From: Terriglobus saanensis SP1PR4
GTDB lineage: Bacteria; Acidobacteriota; Terriglobia; Terriglobales; Acidobacteriaceae
DNA: 64,000 nucleotides
Direction: 5' to 3'
Assembly: GCF_000179915.2 (NCBI RefSeq)
Contig: NC_014963.1
Coordinates: 4,030,001-4,094,000, forward strand
In this document: in pieces, positions 45,139 through 54,350 of the stretch
Numbering within the stretch: position 1 is the stretch's first letter
Layout: each line of letters starts with the position of its first letter
Notes under the pieces: model-generated
Told to the model about the DNA's origin: nothing
The model's database searches: none
Seen by the model: only the letters and a program-made list of their open reading frames with translations
Program-made: the position numbers and the translations under genes

Positions 45139-46788
45139 CTATGGCATCACTACGGGAACGCCCTGGCGGATGACTGTTTTACCCTTATATTCTTTCTTCT
45201 GCTTGTCCACCATGGCGGCGACGTCCGCAAGCAGTTTCTTTGGCTCATAGACGATGCCGTCCTTCACGACATACTTGATGCCGCCCACGCGCTCCACTTT
45301 GCCAGTGTCGTCGTTGAGCTTCATCCAGCCGTCGCCGTAGAGCACCTTCAGGTTTTCCAACGGATTCTGATCGACGATCACCATGTCCGCGAACTTGCCG
45401 GGGCGGATAATGCCGAAGTCCACCGTGGTCTGCTTGGGGCTCTGCAACTCCTCCGCACCGTAAAGCGTAGCGGAACGAATAACCTCCAGGGGAGAGAGCC
45501 CCGCTTCACGCAATAGCTCCAACTCCTCGATGAAAGCAAAGCCGTACGTCTGATAGATGAAGCCGGCGTCCGTACCCGTGGTGACGTGGCCGCCCATCTG
45601 GTTATAGTCCTTAATCATGTTGCCCCAGACGCGGTAGTAGTTCTTGTAGGCGTACTCGTCCTCGGTCGTCCAGTAGTACCAGATAGAACCGTGATGGCTG
45701 CGATCCGGCTGATAGTAATCCATCAACGAAGGCAAGGTGTACTTGTCATGCCATTCGGAGGTGTAGGCGCGCATCAGATCACGACCGGCCGAGTAGATCA
45801 CCATGGTCGGATTCATAACAGCGTTGTGCGCTTTCAAATCCAGAAGGAAGGCATTCCATTCGTCACTGCCCCGCGGATAGATCTTGTCCCAATTACGGGC
45901 GACCTGGCCAAAGCGCATGTACTCATCGGAGTAGTTCTGATTCAGGGGGTAGTCCTGAACCGAAGTGTCTTTGAGCAGAGACTCAAACAAGCCATAACTA
46001 TGTGTGACTGTGCGAAGACCGAGGTCGACTGCGATGCGAGCAGTAAGACGCGGCTCACTCTCCTGGCCGAGATGCGCAAGAGAGCCCATCTTGTTCTTCT
46101 TTCCCTCATCCAAAATGGCTTCGACAACATCCGGATCTCCGCCGAAGAGCTTGATGCCATCGGCGCCCTTGGCTGCAAGAAAGCGAACCCACTCGCGTCC
46201 AAGTTCTGGAGTAAGGACAGGATTCGCCTTCCATCCATCGCCCGTAAATGCGGGCTGATAGACGAAGATACGTGGAGCCACCGTCTCATCCTTCGCCGAA
46301 CGCTCGCGCTCATGGAGAGCCCAGTCCAGAGGACCCGCAGGTACGCCGCGCACTGTCGTAACTCCATGGGCAAGCCATAACTTGTTGACATACTCCGCGG
46401 TGCCAGCCTTGTTGGGGTCGCCGTAGTGCGTGTGGGTATCGACGAAGCCGGGCATCAAATACATACCTGTTCCGTCGATCTCATGGGCCGTCTTCGCAGG
46501 CCTGCGCTTTTCATCTATGGGGACGTGCGGTGCACCTACGTTCACTACATCGACGATCTTGTTGTGCTCCACTACAACGTCCATCGGTCCCATCGGAGCA
46601 GCACCGGTGCCATCAATCACAGTGACGCCCCGGATGATCAGCTTGTCATACGGCCCCTGACCCTCGTCAGGTCTGCGGTCAGGCGCGGGTACGAGTGCAC
46701 CTGGCTTTTGCGCTTCCATCTCTTGTGTGCCTGTAACAACGGCTGCCGTGATCGCAAATACTGCCATCCATCTTTGAACTCGAAACAT
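45139..46788 (-). CDS. Secreted metal-dependent amidohydrolase 2 (imidazolonepropionase/prolidase-like)
   Basis: 549 residues from the ATG at 46786-46788, which has GGAGAGGG upstream; the longer frame from 46839 lacks a site. Signal peptide MAVFAITAAVVTGTQEMEAQ. Metal residues match those of the paralogue: H119/H121 (FVDTHTHYG), Lys in GADGIKLFGG, His in GSLAHLGQ and RTVTHSYG, Asp in TGTDAGFIYQ. Long blocks are identical in both proteins, for example GVTVIDGTGAAPMGPMDVVV and LKDTSVQDYP, while the peptide just after HxH and the 170-260 region differ. It is downstream of the TonB receptor (79 nt) on the same strand and probably cotranscribed. Confidence 0.88.
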   Translation of the reverse strand: MFRVQRWMAVFAITAAVVTGTQEMEAQKPGALVPAPDRRPDEGQGPYDKLIIRGVTVIDGTGAAPMGPMDVVVEHNKIVDVVNVGAPHVPIDEKRRPAKTAHEIDGTGMYLMPGFVDTHTHYGDPNKAGTAEYVNKLWLAHGVTTVRGVPAGPLDWALHERERSAKDETVAPRIFVYQPAFTGDGWKANPVLTPELGREWVRFLAAKGADGIKLFGGDPDVVEAILDEGKKNKMGSLAHLGQESEPRLTARIAVDLGLRTVTHSYGLFESLLKDTSVQDYPLNQNYSDEYMRFGQVARNWDKIYPRGSDEWNAFLLDLKAHNAVMNPTMVIYSAGRDLMRAYTSEWHDKYTLPSLMDYYQPDRSHHGSIWYYWTTEDEYAYKNYYRVWGNMIKDYNQMGGHVTTGTDAGFIYQTYGFAFIEELELLREAGLSPLEVIRSATLYGAEELQSPKQTTVDFGIIRPGKFADMVIVDQNPLENLKVLYGDGWMKLNDDTGKVERVGGIKYVVKDGIVYEPKKLLADVAAMVDKQKKEYKGKTVIRQGVPVVMP

Positions 46789-46866
46789 TTGTATCCCTCT
46801 CCAGTTACATTCATTTGCGCAGCGATATGGAATTAGCACGAAGTAAGTTCTTGTCTGAAAATGTGT

Positions 46867-49809
46867 TTAGAACAAGAACTGTATTCCTACCTTGAAGAGT
46901 CGTGGTGGCAATACTGCGGTGGGATTTCGTGCGAGTGCGGCGCTGTTGTAGCTCTGATTGACCGTTTGCACAGCGGCGGAGTTATTCAGGTTATAGACAT
47001 CGAACTCTGGCTTGAAAGTGTAGCGGTCGCGCCACTTGATGTTGTTGGACAAACGCATATCCAAAAGGTTGAAGTCGGGCAGACGATTGGCTCCGGCGGG
47101 TGCTACAGTAACCGACTGCGTGGTCTGATTGAGTGTCGTTCCGAGAATGGCCGTCGTATACGAATAGGTCATTGCATAGGGAAAACCAGTGGCGTGCTGG
47201 AAATTGCCAGACAGTTCAAATCCTTTAGGCAACTGGTAGACCGAGGCCAGCTTGAGCTGAACGGGCGTGTCATAGGACAACACACTGGTCCGGTTGATGT
47301 TGTTGTTTGGATTGTTGAGATCGTCCAATGTCGTGCCTACGTCGCCTGTGGTCGCACCGCGCAGGCGGCTGAATGTCACACCGCCGTTGACCAGCCAATG
47401 ATGCGACATCGACTTCTGGACGTTTACATCGATACCGCGATATTCGAAGTTCAGCAGAGGCGAATTCATGAGCCGATAGTTGACCAGTCCCTTGGTAGCG
47501 AGGGACTGGTTGAAAATCGTGAACGTGCCGCCTGCCGGATTAGTCGTTGCAATGGGTGTATAGCCAGACGTAGGCACAGCGTCGTTGAAACGGCCAATCT
47601 GATCGCTGGTAGAACGATGCCATCCACTCACAGACAGCACTATGCCATATGGAAGGCGTTGATCTACTCCAAGCGATTGTTCCCAGCTGTTGGGACGACG
47701 GACGGCTGGATCTAACTTAGTGGTGGCGCCTCCAGTGAGACCATTGGATGCCCCAGGGTCAAACTCATTTCGACTGTCACCTGTTCCATAAAAATCTGGG
47801 ATACCATTACCGTTGCTGTCTGCTTTCCAGACGACCGAGGCATTCGAAAACCCAAGAGGATTTACAGCGGTAACGACGTTCATGGCGACGCCTTGCATGT
47901 ACTTGCTCAGACTTGCCTTAATTACAGTCGTCCCGCGTCCAGTGATGTCCCACGATACTCCGAGGCGCGGGGTGAAGTTCTTCCAGTTCGGCACATTGTC
48001 CACGGCGGCGGTGGTCTTGGGATACGAGGTGAAGAACCTTCCCTGATCGGCATGCTGAGCGGGAATATAGCCATGGAGAAATTCCCAACGAAGACCGAGG
48101 TCGAAGGTAAGACGGTTTGCGATCTTCCAGTTATCCTGGCCGTAGAAGGCAAGCATGTCCAGATTATTGGTCTGTTGATTGATGGGTGTGTTGTAGAGCG
48201 TTACCGTTGAGACCTTGCCGTTGATCATGACGCCCTGCAGATCGCCGTTCGCTTTGTAAATCTGCGCGTAGTAGTCATGGCTGAACTCGGCACCGAACTT
48301 GATGCTGTGCGTGCCAAATCCGCGGTTGATCACGGTTGAGGCCGAGGTATCGAGCGCGAGCCGCCAAGTCGGATTCACATAGCTATAGGGGGCAGCATTG
48401 ATCAAGGTGGACAGTGCAGAATCCGTGATCGAGATATCCGTTGCAACCACGTCTTTCTGGTAGCGCTGCGGGTACTTGAGATGCATGAAACCTACACCCG
48501 AATCAATGACCCATTTTGAAGTCGGCATATAGATCCACTTCAAAATGGAGGTGCTGCCCGGCTGATTCTGCAACCAGGAAGCTTTATCCGTGGTGAAGTA
48601 AGGTGGCGAGTTACGGCGATGGTACCGATTCTTCTGATTGCGGCTATACATCGCCGACAATTTGTTCTTCGGGTTGAGCTGATAGCTGAACTTCACCATC
48701 TCGTTTGCAATCAGGTTGTCATTGATCGCCGACGTAGCATCCGGATTGAAGGCGCCGGAAACAATGTTATTCACCTTCCACCAACGGAACGATCCAAACC
48801 ACCAGAGCTTATCTCGCAGAAGTGGACCGCCGATCTGGCCGTTGTAGTCGTAGTTGATCGTGATCGGATTTCCCAGTTCAAGGGAAGGATTGGTCTGCTG
48901 CGATGCCGTCACGTTCTTCAGCAGCAGCGCACGAAGTGAGCCATTGCCGATGTTGTCCGACTGCATCCCTTTGCCAGCACCATTCGCAAAGATGGTTCCG
49001 TGAATCTGGTTTCCACCATCCTTCGTGACCATGTTCATGTACACACCGCTCTGACCGATCTCGGCCGGCAACGCGCCAATGCGATAGTTGATCTCCTGGA
49101 ACATACCCTGGTCGTAGTAGATAGCCGTCGACCCGCCACCACTTCCAGGCCAGTTCACGTTGACTCCGTCAATCATGAAGCGCTGATCAGCGACGGTCGA
49201 TCCATGCACGACCATCGTGGACGCCTGCATGCCTGTCGAGCCACCCACATCGCGGCCGCTGGGCATGACGGAAGGAACCAGGTTGGCTTCGGCCCATGGG
49301 CTTCGCCCCGCGGGAATGCCTTCCAGAAGCTGCTGACCGAGCACGGCTTGACTGGCAACATTCTCGGTGTCGATTGAGACCGCGGAGCCGTTGACTACGA
49401 TCTCTTCCGTAACACTACCCGTCGCCAGCTTCGAGTCTGCTGTCACCGTCACGGCAGAATTTACGGTGATATTCGTAGTGACATACACGCTGTAGCCCGG
49501 AGACTCCACACGCAGGGTGTACGTGCCGGGGGCGAGTTCAAGAAACTTATAAAACCCTTCCGCGTCCGCCGCCATCACGCGCTTTCCGGTGATCAATGCT
49601 GGGCTGGCGACAGTGACCGTCGCGCCAGGAATAGCCGCTCCAGTGCTGTCGACCGCAGTACCCTGAATTGTTCCAGTCAATGTCTGTGCTGAACCCTGCA
49701 CCGTGAGGTAACAGAGAAAAAGCAGAAGACAGCAAATGGTGCGCAGTTTTCGTACAAGTGGAAAAGCAAAGTCACAGAAATGGCGGGAAGCCCGAGAAAA
49801 AGGGTGCAT
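46867..49809 (-). CDS. Oar-like TonB-dependent receptor of the proline-peptide locus
   Basis: 980 residues from the ATG at 49807-49809 with GGAG seven bases upstream; a TTG four codons earlier is rejected. Signal peptide LRTICCLLLFLCYLTVQGSAQ, then a carboxypeptidase-regulatory-like domain (GTIQGTAVDSTGAAIPGATV), a plug with VVHGSTVADQRFMIDGVNVN, and a barrel ending in FKVGIQFLF. The ligand is unknown; position next to secreted amidohydrolases, an M24 protein and proline oxidation genes suggests peptides. An inverted repeat AGTTCTTGT/ACAAGAACT (46846-46854, 46872-46880) encloses the stop codon in its loop. The 400-nt leader is described separately. Confidence 0.9.
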   Translation of the reverse strand: MHPFSRASRHFCDFAFPLVRKLRTICCLLLFLCYLTVQGSAQTLTGTIQGTAVDSTGAAIPGATVTVASPALITGKRVMAADAEGFYKFLELAPGTYTLRVESPGYSVYVTTNITVNSAVTVTADSKLATGSVTEEIVVNGSAVSIDTENVASQAVLGQQLLEGIPAGRSPWAEANLVPSVMPSGRDVGGSTGMQASTMVVHGSTVADQRFMIDGVNVNWPGSGGGSTAIYYDQGMFQEINYRIGALPAEIGQSGVYMNMVTKDGGNQIHGTIFANGAGKGMQSDNIGNGSLRALLLKNVTASQQTNPSLELGNPITINYDYNGQIGGPLLRDKLWWFGSFRWWKVNNIVSGAFNPDATSAINDNLIANEMVKFSYQLNPKNKLSAMYSRNQKNRYHRRNSPPYFTTDKASWLQNQPGSTSILKWIYMPTSKWVIDSGVGFMHLKYPQRYQKDVVATDISITDSALSTLINAAPYSYVNPTWRLALDTSASTVINRGFGTHSIKFGAEFSHDYYAQIYKANGDLQGVMINGKVSTVTLYNTPINQQTNNLDMLAFYGQDNWKIANRLTFDLGLRWEFLHGYIPAQHADQGRFFTSYPKTTAAVDNVPNWKNFTPRLGVSWDITGRGTTVIKASLSKYMQGVAMNVVTAVNPLGFSNASVVWKADSNGNGIPDFYGTGDSRNEFDPGASNGLTGGATTKLDPAVRRPNSWEQSLGVDQRLPYGIVLSVSGWHRSTSDQIGRFNDAVPTSGYTPIATTNPAGGTFTIFNQSLATKGLVNYRLMNSPLLNFEYRGIDVNVQKSMSHHWLVNGGVTFSRLRGATTGDVGTTLDDLNNPNNNINRTSVLSYDTPVQLKLASVYQLPKGFELSGNFQHATGFPYAMTYSYTTAILGTTLNQTTQSVTVAPAGANRLPDFNLLDMRLSNNIKWRDRYTFKPEFDVYNLNNSAAVQTVNQSYNSAALARNPTAVLPPRLFKVGIQFLF

Positions 49810-50211
49810 GAGTGTCTCCAAAAAGAATGTCGGGATACTTCTCTTCTATCCGTGACCTGGTGAGGGTGCGTCGCGGCCTTCTTGAGCGCTTAAAAATTTA
49901 ACAAGTCATGAGGCTGGAAAAACGGAACCATTGCTACGCGTGCTGCCACAGACTTCCCTTGCGGGAAGCGGGTTACATTGAGCCGACTAAACGTGAAGCT
50001 GTCGAATATGGTTCTGCCTCGCCGAGACTATCGGCGGAGAGGTGACTGGAAGGCAGTGTTGATATACGCATCAGGCCACAACATCCCGCTCCAAGTCAAG
50101 CATTTTTGCATGCCATAGCGGTTATTTTTTTGCGTACGATTTTGTATTCATTCGAATAGCGCAAGAAAAAGAGCCCGTTTATGGGCTCTTTCATCGGTTA
50201 TAAGCATTTTT
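49810..50211. other. 400-nt non-coding leader of the TonB receptor
   Basis: No gene is visible. Local hairpins are CTTCCC/GGGAAG (49953-49958, 49963-49968) and GCCGA/TCGGC (50021-50025, 50031-50035). A T-rich element with TTGTAT (50142-50147) and GCGTACG lies near 50131-50150 and resembles half of the motif before the proline dehydrogenase gene. The gntR terminator occupies 50166-50191. I could not assign a known riboswitch class. Confidence 0.45.
50166..50191 (-). terminator. Rho-independent terminator of the GntR regulator gene
   Basis: AAAGAGCCC (50168-50176) and GGGCTCTTT (50183-50191) pair around GTTTAT. On the minus strand the hairpin runs into TTTTTCTTGC. It lies 21 nt after the gntR stop. 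Confidence 0.86.
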
Positions 50212-50940
50212 TTACCAGGAACCACGCTCCCCAAAGAGGTCAATTAGTTGATGAATCCGCTCTGCGCCGTGTTTCCAGTTATTCGATAACGCCCGCTCGG
50301 TGGCCTTCATATTTCCGGAAGCGATGGCCGCGATAATCTCTTCGTGCTCTGACACCGAATGATGGAGGTCCTGAATGATCGTGTGCGCGTAGAGCCGCCA
50401 GTAGCGCTCGATCTGCGGCTTCATCATCTTGTGCAGCACCAGCAGACGTGGGCCTGCACTTGCCGCAACGATCTCATGATGAAAACGCGTATCGATCTCA
50501 AACACCAGACGAAGTTCCACCTTCTTCGTCACAGCTATACCGCCAAGGCGCTGATTAAGCTCCTGCAACGTCTTGCAGAGCTCGCCCCGCTTCTCCTCAC
50601 TCAGCGAAGCAGTCAGCGCACCAGCCATCCCTTCGATATTGCCCACAATCATGTACAGCTCATGGGCATCTTCCTTGGTCAGCGGCGAGATGCGCAGGCG
50701 GGACTTCTTCCCACCTCGCTGTTCCGTAATAAAGCCTTCCCGCTGGAGAAGCTGGAGAGCGCCTCGAATCGGGGTTCGGCTGAGACCGAGACGTTCGGCC
50801 AGTTCGGCTTCCACGACCCATGAACCAGGCGAAATCTGGCCTTGCACAATCAATTCCCTGAGTTTCAAGAAGGCTGAAGTCACGCTGTCCCGCTTCGGCT
50901 CGCGTTCGGTCTTTTTGACGAGTGGGGCAGAGGCTTTCAT
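50212..50940 (-). CDS. GntR-family regulator, FadR/FCD type
   Basis: 242 residues. The winged-helix domain (about 20-90) contains ELAERLGLSRTPIRGALQLLQREGFI. The C-terminal FCD effector domain has the metal-binding Asp/His set: D and H in EIDTRFHHEIV, H in SVSEHEEIIAAI, and H in NNWKHGAERI. FCD regulators usually bind an organic acid, often a carboxylate or amino-acid derivative, at this site. It is divergent from P5C dehydrogenase and close to its target candidates, so it probably controls the proline/peptide locus. Activator or repressor action cannot be read. Confidence 0.9.
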   Translation of the reverse strand: MKASAPLVKKTEREPKRDSVTSAFLKLRELIVQGQISPGSWVVEAELAERLGLSRTPIRGALQLLQREGFITEQRGGKKSRLRISPLTKEDAHELYMIVGNIEGMAGALTASLSEEKRGELCKTLQELNQRLGGIAVTKKVELRLVFEIDTRFHHEIVAASAGPRLLVLHKMMKPQIERYWRLYAHTIIQDLHHSVSEHEEIIAAIASGNMKATERALSNNWKHGAERIHQLIDLFGERGSW

Positions 50941-50967
50941 TAGTTCTTCCCTTCAGGCACATCTGCG

Positions 50968-50982
50968 GTCGGCGTCGCCGAC
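50968..50982. promoter_or_regulatory. Short palindrome in the gntR promoter region
   Basis: GTCGGCG-T-CGCCGAC is a perfect inverted repeat 28 nt upstream of the gntR start. It could be an autoregulatory operator or a small mRNA hairpin. Confidence 0.35.
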
Positions 50983-51067
50983 GCATGGCTGATTATTCAC
51001 AGCCGTTTGGTCGCGAGTCAATTCCACACATGGATTCATCCCACCGACACATGGGACGTATCCTGTT

Positions 51068-51079
51068 TTGTGTACAATT
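51068..51079 (+). promoter_or_regulatory. Probable -10 / operator of P5C dehydrogenase
   Basis: TTGTGTACAATT; bases 51070-51079 (GTGTACAATT) match the element before proline dehydrogenase (GTATACAATT) in nine of ten positions. It ends six bases before the ATG at 51086, leaving no room for an ordinary ribosome-binding site. TTGT/ACAA form a short inverted repeat. Confidence 0.5.
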
Positions 51080-51085
51080 CTGGAT

Positions 51086-52660
51086 ATGACCACGAGTGCG
51101 AATACTTCCCTGCCCGTTTTTGCGAATGAACCCTTTTGTGACTTTTCCGACGCGAAGATCGCGCAACAGATGCGTGAAGCCATTCAGCACGCAGAATCGC
51201 GGCTGACGGCAGAAAAATATCCGCTCGTCCTCAATGGAGAAGAGAAAACCACCAAGACCGAAATCGTCTCCGTGAATCCAGCGCGCCCGAGCCAGACCAT
51301 CGGTGTCTATGCCTCCGCCGACGCTTCGCACGTTCCGTCTGCAGTAGCGAGCGCGTCCAAAGCCTTTGCTTCCTGGAGTGCTCAAAGCACGGAGAAGCGC
51401 GCCGATCTTTTGCTGCGCGCAGCCAGTCTCCTGCGCGAACGCAAGATGGAGTTCAACGCCTGGTTAGTTCTGGAAGCCGGCAAGAACTGGGGCGAAGCGG
51501 ATGCAGATACGGCCGAAGCCATCGACTTTCTTGAGTACTACGCGCTCCAGGCAATTCAGCTTGCCCACGCAAAACCCTCCATCCAGTATCCAGGCGAAGA
51601 GAACCAGCTCGTCTATCTGCCGCTTGGCGTCGGCGCAGTTCTTCCTCCATGGAACTTCCCTCTCGCCATCATGGCTGGTATGACCTGCGCCGCCATCGTG
51701 ATGGGAAACACCGTCGTCCTGAAACCATCACCTCTCACTCCAACCATTGCACTGCGCTTTGTCGAACTGCTTCTCGAATGCGGTCTGCCGGAAGGCGTGG
51801 TGACCCTCTGCCAAGGCGGGCCCGAGTTCGGTGACGCCCTCGTCGGTCACCCTGAAGTTCAATTCATCGCCTTTACCGGATCCAAGAAAGTCGGTCTGCA
51901 TATTCACGCCAAGGCTGCGCAGACGCAGCCCGGACAGCGCGGCATCAAGCGCACCATTCTTGAGCTTGGTGGTAAGGACGGCATCATTGTGGATGCGGAT
52001 GCAGACCTGGAGAGCGCCGCAAACGGTGTTGTGGCCTCTGCCTTTGGCTTCAACGGGCAAAAGTGCTCCGCATGTTCGCGCGTCATTGTGGATCAATCCG
52101 TTCATGATGAATTCGTAGAGATGTTGAAGACCCGCGTCGCCGCGCTTGCACAGGGAGATCCTGTTGAGAATTTCGCCACGGGCCCCGTCGCCAACGATGC
52201 TGCCTATGATCGCGTCCTCGGCTACATTCAGGACGGCGCAACGCGCGGCACCATCGTTGCGGGCGGCCACGCCAAAACGAAACCTGAAGACGGCTACTAC
52301 ATTGAGCCCACTGTCATCACCGGACTTACCTCCAGCGACCGGCTCTGCCAGGAAGAAATCTTCGGCCCCGTGCTCACAGTGATTGCCGCAAAGGACTTCG
52401 ATGACGCCTTGCGTATCGCCAACGACACTGAATACGGTCTCACCGGCGCGATTTATAGCAGCTCCGAAGAAAAGCTCCATCGCGCGGCGCGTGAGTTCCA
52501 CGTCGGCAATCTCTACTTCAACCGCAAGTGCACAGGCGCCATGGTGGGAGCGCATCCCTTCGGTGGATTCAAGATGTCTGGCACCGATTCGAAGGCTGGC
52601 GGCCCGGATTACCTACACCTGTTCTCGCAAGCCAAATCGATCGCGCGCAAGCTCGCCTGA
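51086..52660 (+). CDS. L-glutamate gamma-semialdehyde (P5C) dehydrogenase
   Basis: 524 residues from the ATG at 51086; a TTG at 51068 lies in the promoter motif and is rejected. It belongs to the aldehyde dehydrogenase superfamily, RocA/PutA branch: PWNFPLAIMAGMTCAAIVMG, FTGSKKVGLHI, catalytic Glu about 293 (LELGGKD) and catalytic Cys about 327 (GQKCSACSRVIV). It oxidises P5C/glutamate semialdehyde to glutamate with NAD+, the second step after proline dehydrogenase. It is divergent from the GntR gene and 49 nt before the S10 peptidase gene on the same strand. Confidence 0.93.
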   Translation: MTTSANTSLPVFANEPFCDFSDAKIAQQMREAIQHAESRLTAEKYPLVLNGEEKTTKTEIVSVNPARPSQTIGVYASADASHVPSAVASASKAFASWSAQSTEKRADLLLRAASLLRERKMEFNAWLVLEAGKNWGEADADTAEAIDFLEYYALQAIQLAHAKPSIQYPGEENQLVYLPLGVGAVLPPWNFPLAIMAGMTCAAIVMGNTVVLKPSPLTPTIALRFVELLLECGLPEGVVTLCQGGPEFGDALVGHPEVQFIAFTGSKKVGLHIHAKAAQTQPGQRGIKRTILELGGKDGIIVDADADLESAANGVVASAFGFNGQKCSACSRVIVDQSVHDEFVEMLKTRVAALAQGDPVENFATGPVANDAAYDRVLGYIQDGATRGTIVAGGHAKTKPEDGYYIEPTVITGLTSSDRLCQEEIFGPVLTVIAAKDFDDALRIANDTEYGLTGAIYSSSEEKLHRAAREFHVGNLYFNRKCTGAMVGAHPFGGFKMSGTDSKAGGPDYLHLFSQAKSIARKLA

Positions 52661-52709
52661 TCTCCTTCTGTTCTATTTTTCAAAACTGCTTCGACTCATG
52701 GAGGTACCA

Positions 52710-54275
52710 ATGTTGGCATCACGTCGCATCCTTCTTCTGTTTGCCGTTGCATTCACCTCTCTCAGCGGCACGGCACAGCAGCGTGCGGGCGCGGGAACTC
52801 AGTACGGACCTGCCACAGCCCAGCCAGGAGGAATCCAGCCCGCCGCAACGCTCATCCACAAAGATGAAGTGCCCGAAGAAAAGCCAGTGGTCACGCAGCA
52901 CAGCATCACGCTGCACGGAAAGACACTCGCCTACACAGCGACCACCGGACGCATGCCCATCAAGACCTCCGCAGGCGTAACCGATGCCGAGATGTTTTAC
53001 GTCGCCTACACATTGGATGGAGCCACCAAGAAGCGCCCTCTGACCTTCGTCTTCAACGGCGGTCCTGGCTCTGCCACCATCTGGCTGCACATGGGCGCCT
53101 TCGGTCCGCGTAAGGTCAGGATGCTTCCTAACGGATTCATGCCTGCACCTCCCTTCGAGATTGAAGACAACGAGCAGACATGGCTGGACCAGACCGACCT
53201 CGTCTTCATCGACGCCATCGGAACCGGTTACAGCCGCGCCCTCAGTCCAGAAGCAGGCAAGAAATACTGGGGTCTGCTCGGCGATCTCGATGCCTTCGGC
53301 GAATTTATAAGACTTTACCTGCAAAAAAATTCTCGCTGGCAGTCTCCGCTCTATCTTGCAGGAGAGAGCTACGGCACCACGCGTGCCGCCGGACTCTCGG
53401 GTTGGCTCGTCGATCACGGCATAGCCCTCAACGGCATTGTGCTGATCTCAACCGTTCTCAACTTTCAATCCACCGGCTTCGCTGTTGGCAACGATCTTCC
53501 ATACATCTCGTTTCTTCCCACCTATGCGCTCACTGCCGCCTACCATCACAAACTCGCTCCTGAATTAAATGACCATCCAGAGGCCCTCAAGAAAGAAGTC
53601 GAAGCGTGGGCCACCACGGAGTATCCCGTCATCCTGCAAAAGGGCGATTCGCTTACTCCCGCGGAGTATCAGTCGGCGGTAGACCATCTCGCCCGCTTCA
53701 CCGGTCTAAGTAAAACCTTTATCGCGCACAGTGACCTCCGCGTTGACCTGTCGCACTTCGACGCCGAGCTTCTGCGGGAAGAAGGTAAGACCGTGGGACG
53801 TCTCGATGGTCGCTTCACCGGTACCAACGCCTCCGGTACGCAGCAGTCCACAGACTTCGATCCCAGCGAAGCTGGGATCCGTCCTCCCTATACCTCTGCC
53901 TTCGGTGACTACGTAAAACAGGAGCTCAACTACGACAGCGACCTGGTCTACTGGGTTCTCGGTGGAGGCATCGGTCCCTGGGAGTATCCAGGCGGTGGCC
54001 GCAGCGGCTTTCCCGACGTAAGCCAGATGCTCCTGCGAGCCTTCGCCAAGAACCCCTACATGCATGTTCTTGTAGCCGAGGGATACTACGACGCCGCAAC
54101 GCCTCTCTTCGGTGTGGAATATACCCTGAACCACATGGGTCTTACCCCAGAGATGCACAAGAACATTGTGCGCGACACCTTCGTTGCCGGGCACATGGTC
54201 TACATCGACACACCCTCTATCAAGAAGCTAAAAAAGGATGTCGATACGCTGTACCGCGAAACCGCACCGAAGTAG
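52710..54275 (+). CDS. Secreted serine carboxypeptidase, family S10
   Basis: 521 residues from the ATG at 52710 with GGAGG five bases upstream. Signal peptide RRILLLFAVAFTSLSGTAQQ. The alpha/beta-hydrolase triad is intact: oxyanion motif NGGPGSATIWLHMG, S220 in AGESYGTTRAAG, D461 in GYYDAATP and H495 in VAGHMVYID. It should remove C-terminal residues from peptides in the periplasm, with an acidic optimum typical of the family. Cotranscription with P5C dehydrogenase links peptide trimming to proline or glutamate release. Confidence 0.93.
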   Translation: MLASRRILLLFAVAFTSLSGTAQQRAGAGTQYGPATAQPGGIQPAATLIHKDEVPEEKPVVTQHSITLHGKTLAYTATTGRMPIKTSAGVTDAEMFYVAYTLDGATKKRPLTFVFNGGPGSATIWLHMGAFGPRKVRMLPNGFMPAPPFEIEDNEQTWLDQTDLVFIDAIGTGYSRALSPEAGKKYWGLLGDLDAFGEFIRLYLQKNSRWQSPLYLAGESYGTTRAAGLSGWLVDHGIALNGIVLISTVLNFQSTGFAVGNDLPYISFLPTYALTAAYHHKLAPELNDHPEALKKEVEAWATTEYPVILQKGDSLTPAEYQSAVDHLARFTGLSKTFIAHSDLRVDLSHFDAELLREEGKTVGRLDGRFTGTNASGTQQSTDFDPSEAGIRPPYTSAFGDYVKQELNYDSDLVYWVLGGGIGPWEYPGGGRSGFPDVSQMLLRAFAKNPYMHVLVAEGYYDAATPLFGVEYTLNHMGLTPEMHKNIVRDTFVAGHMVYIDTPSIKKLKKDVDTLYRETAPK

Positions 54276-54350
54276 AACTTAGAATCGGCCGTCCACAGTC
54301 CTTCTCCCGTCCTTATGCCTTCTTTAGGTTCGGAGAAGGACGATGGATGC

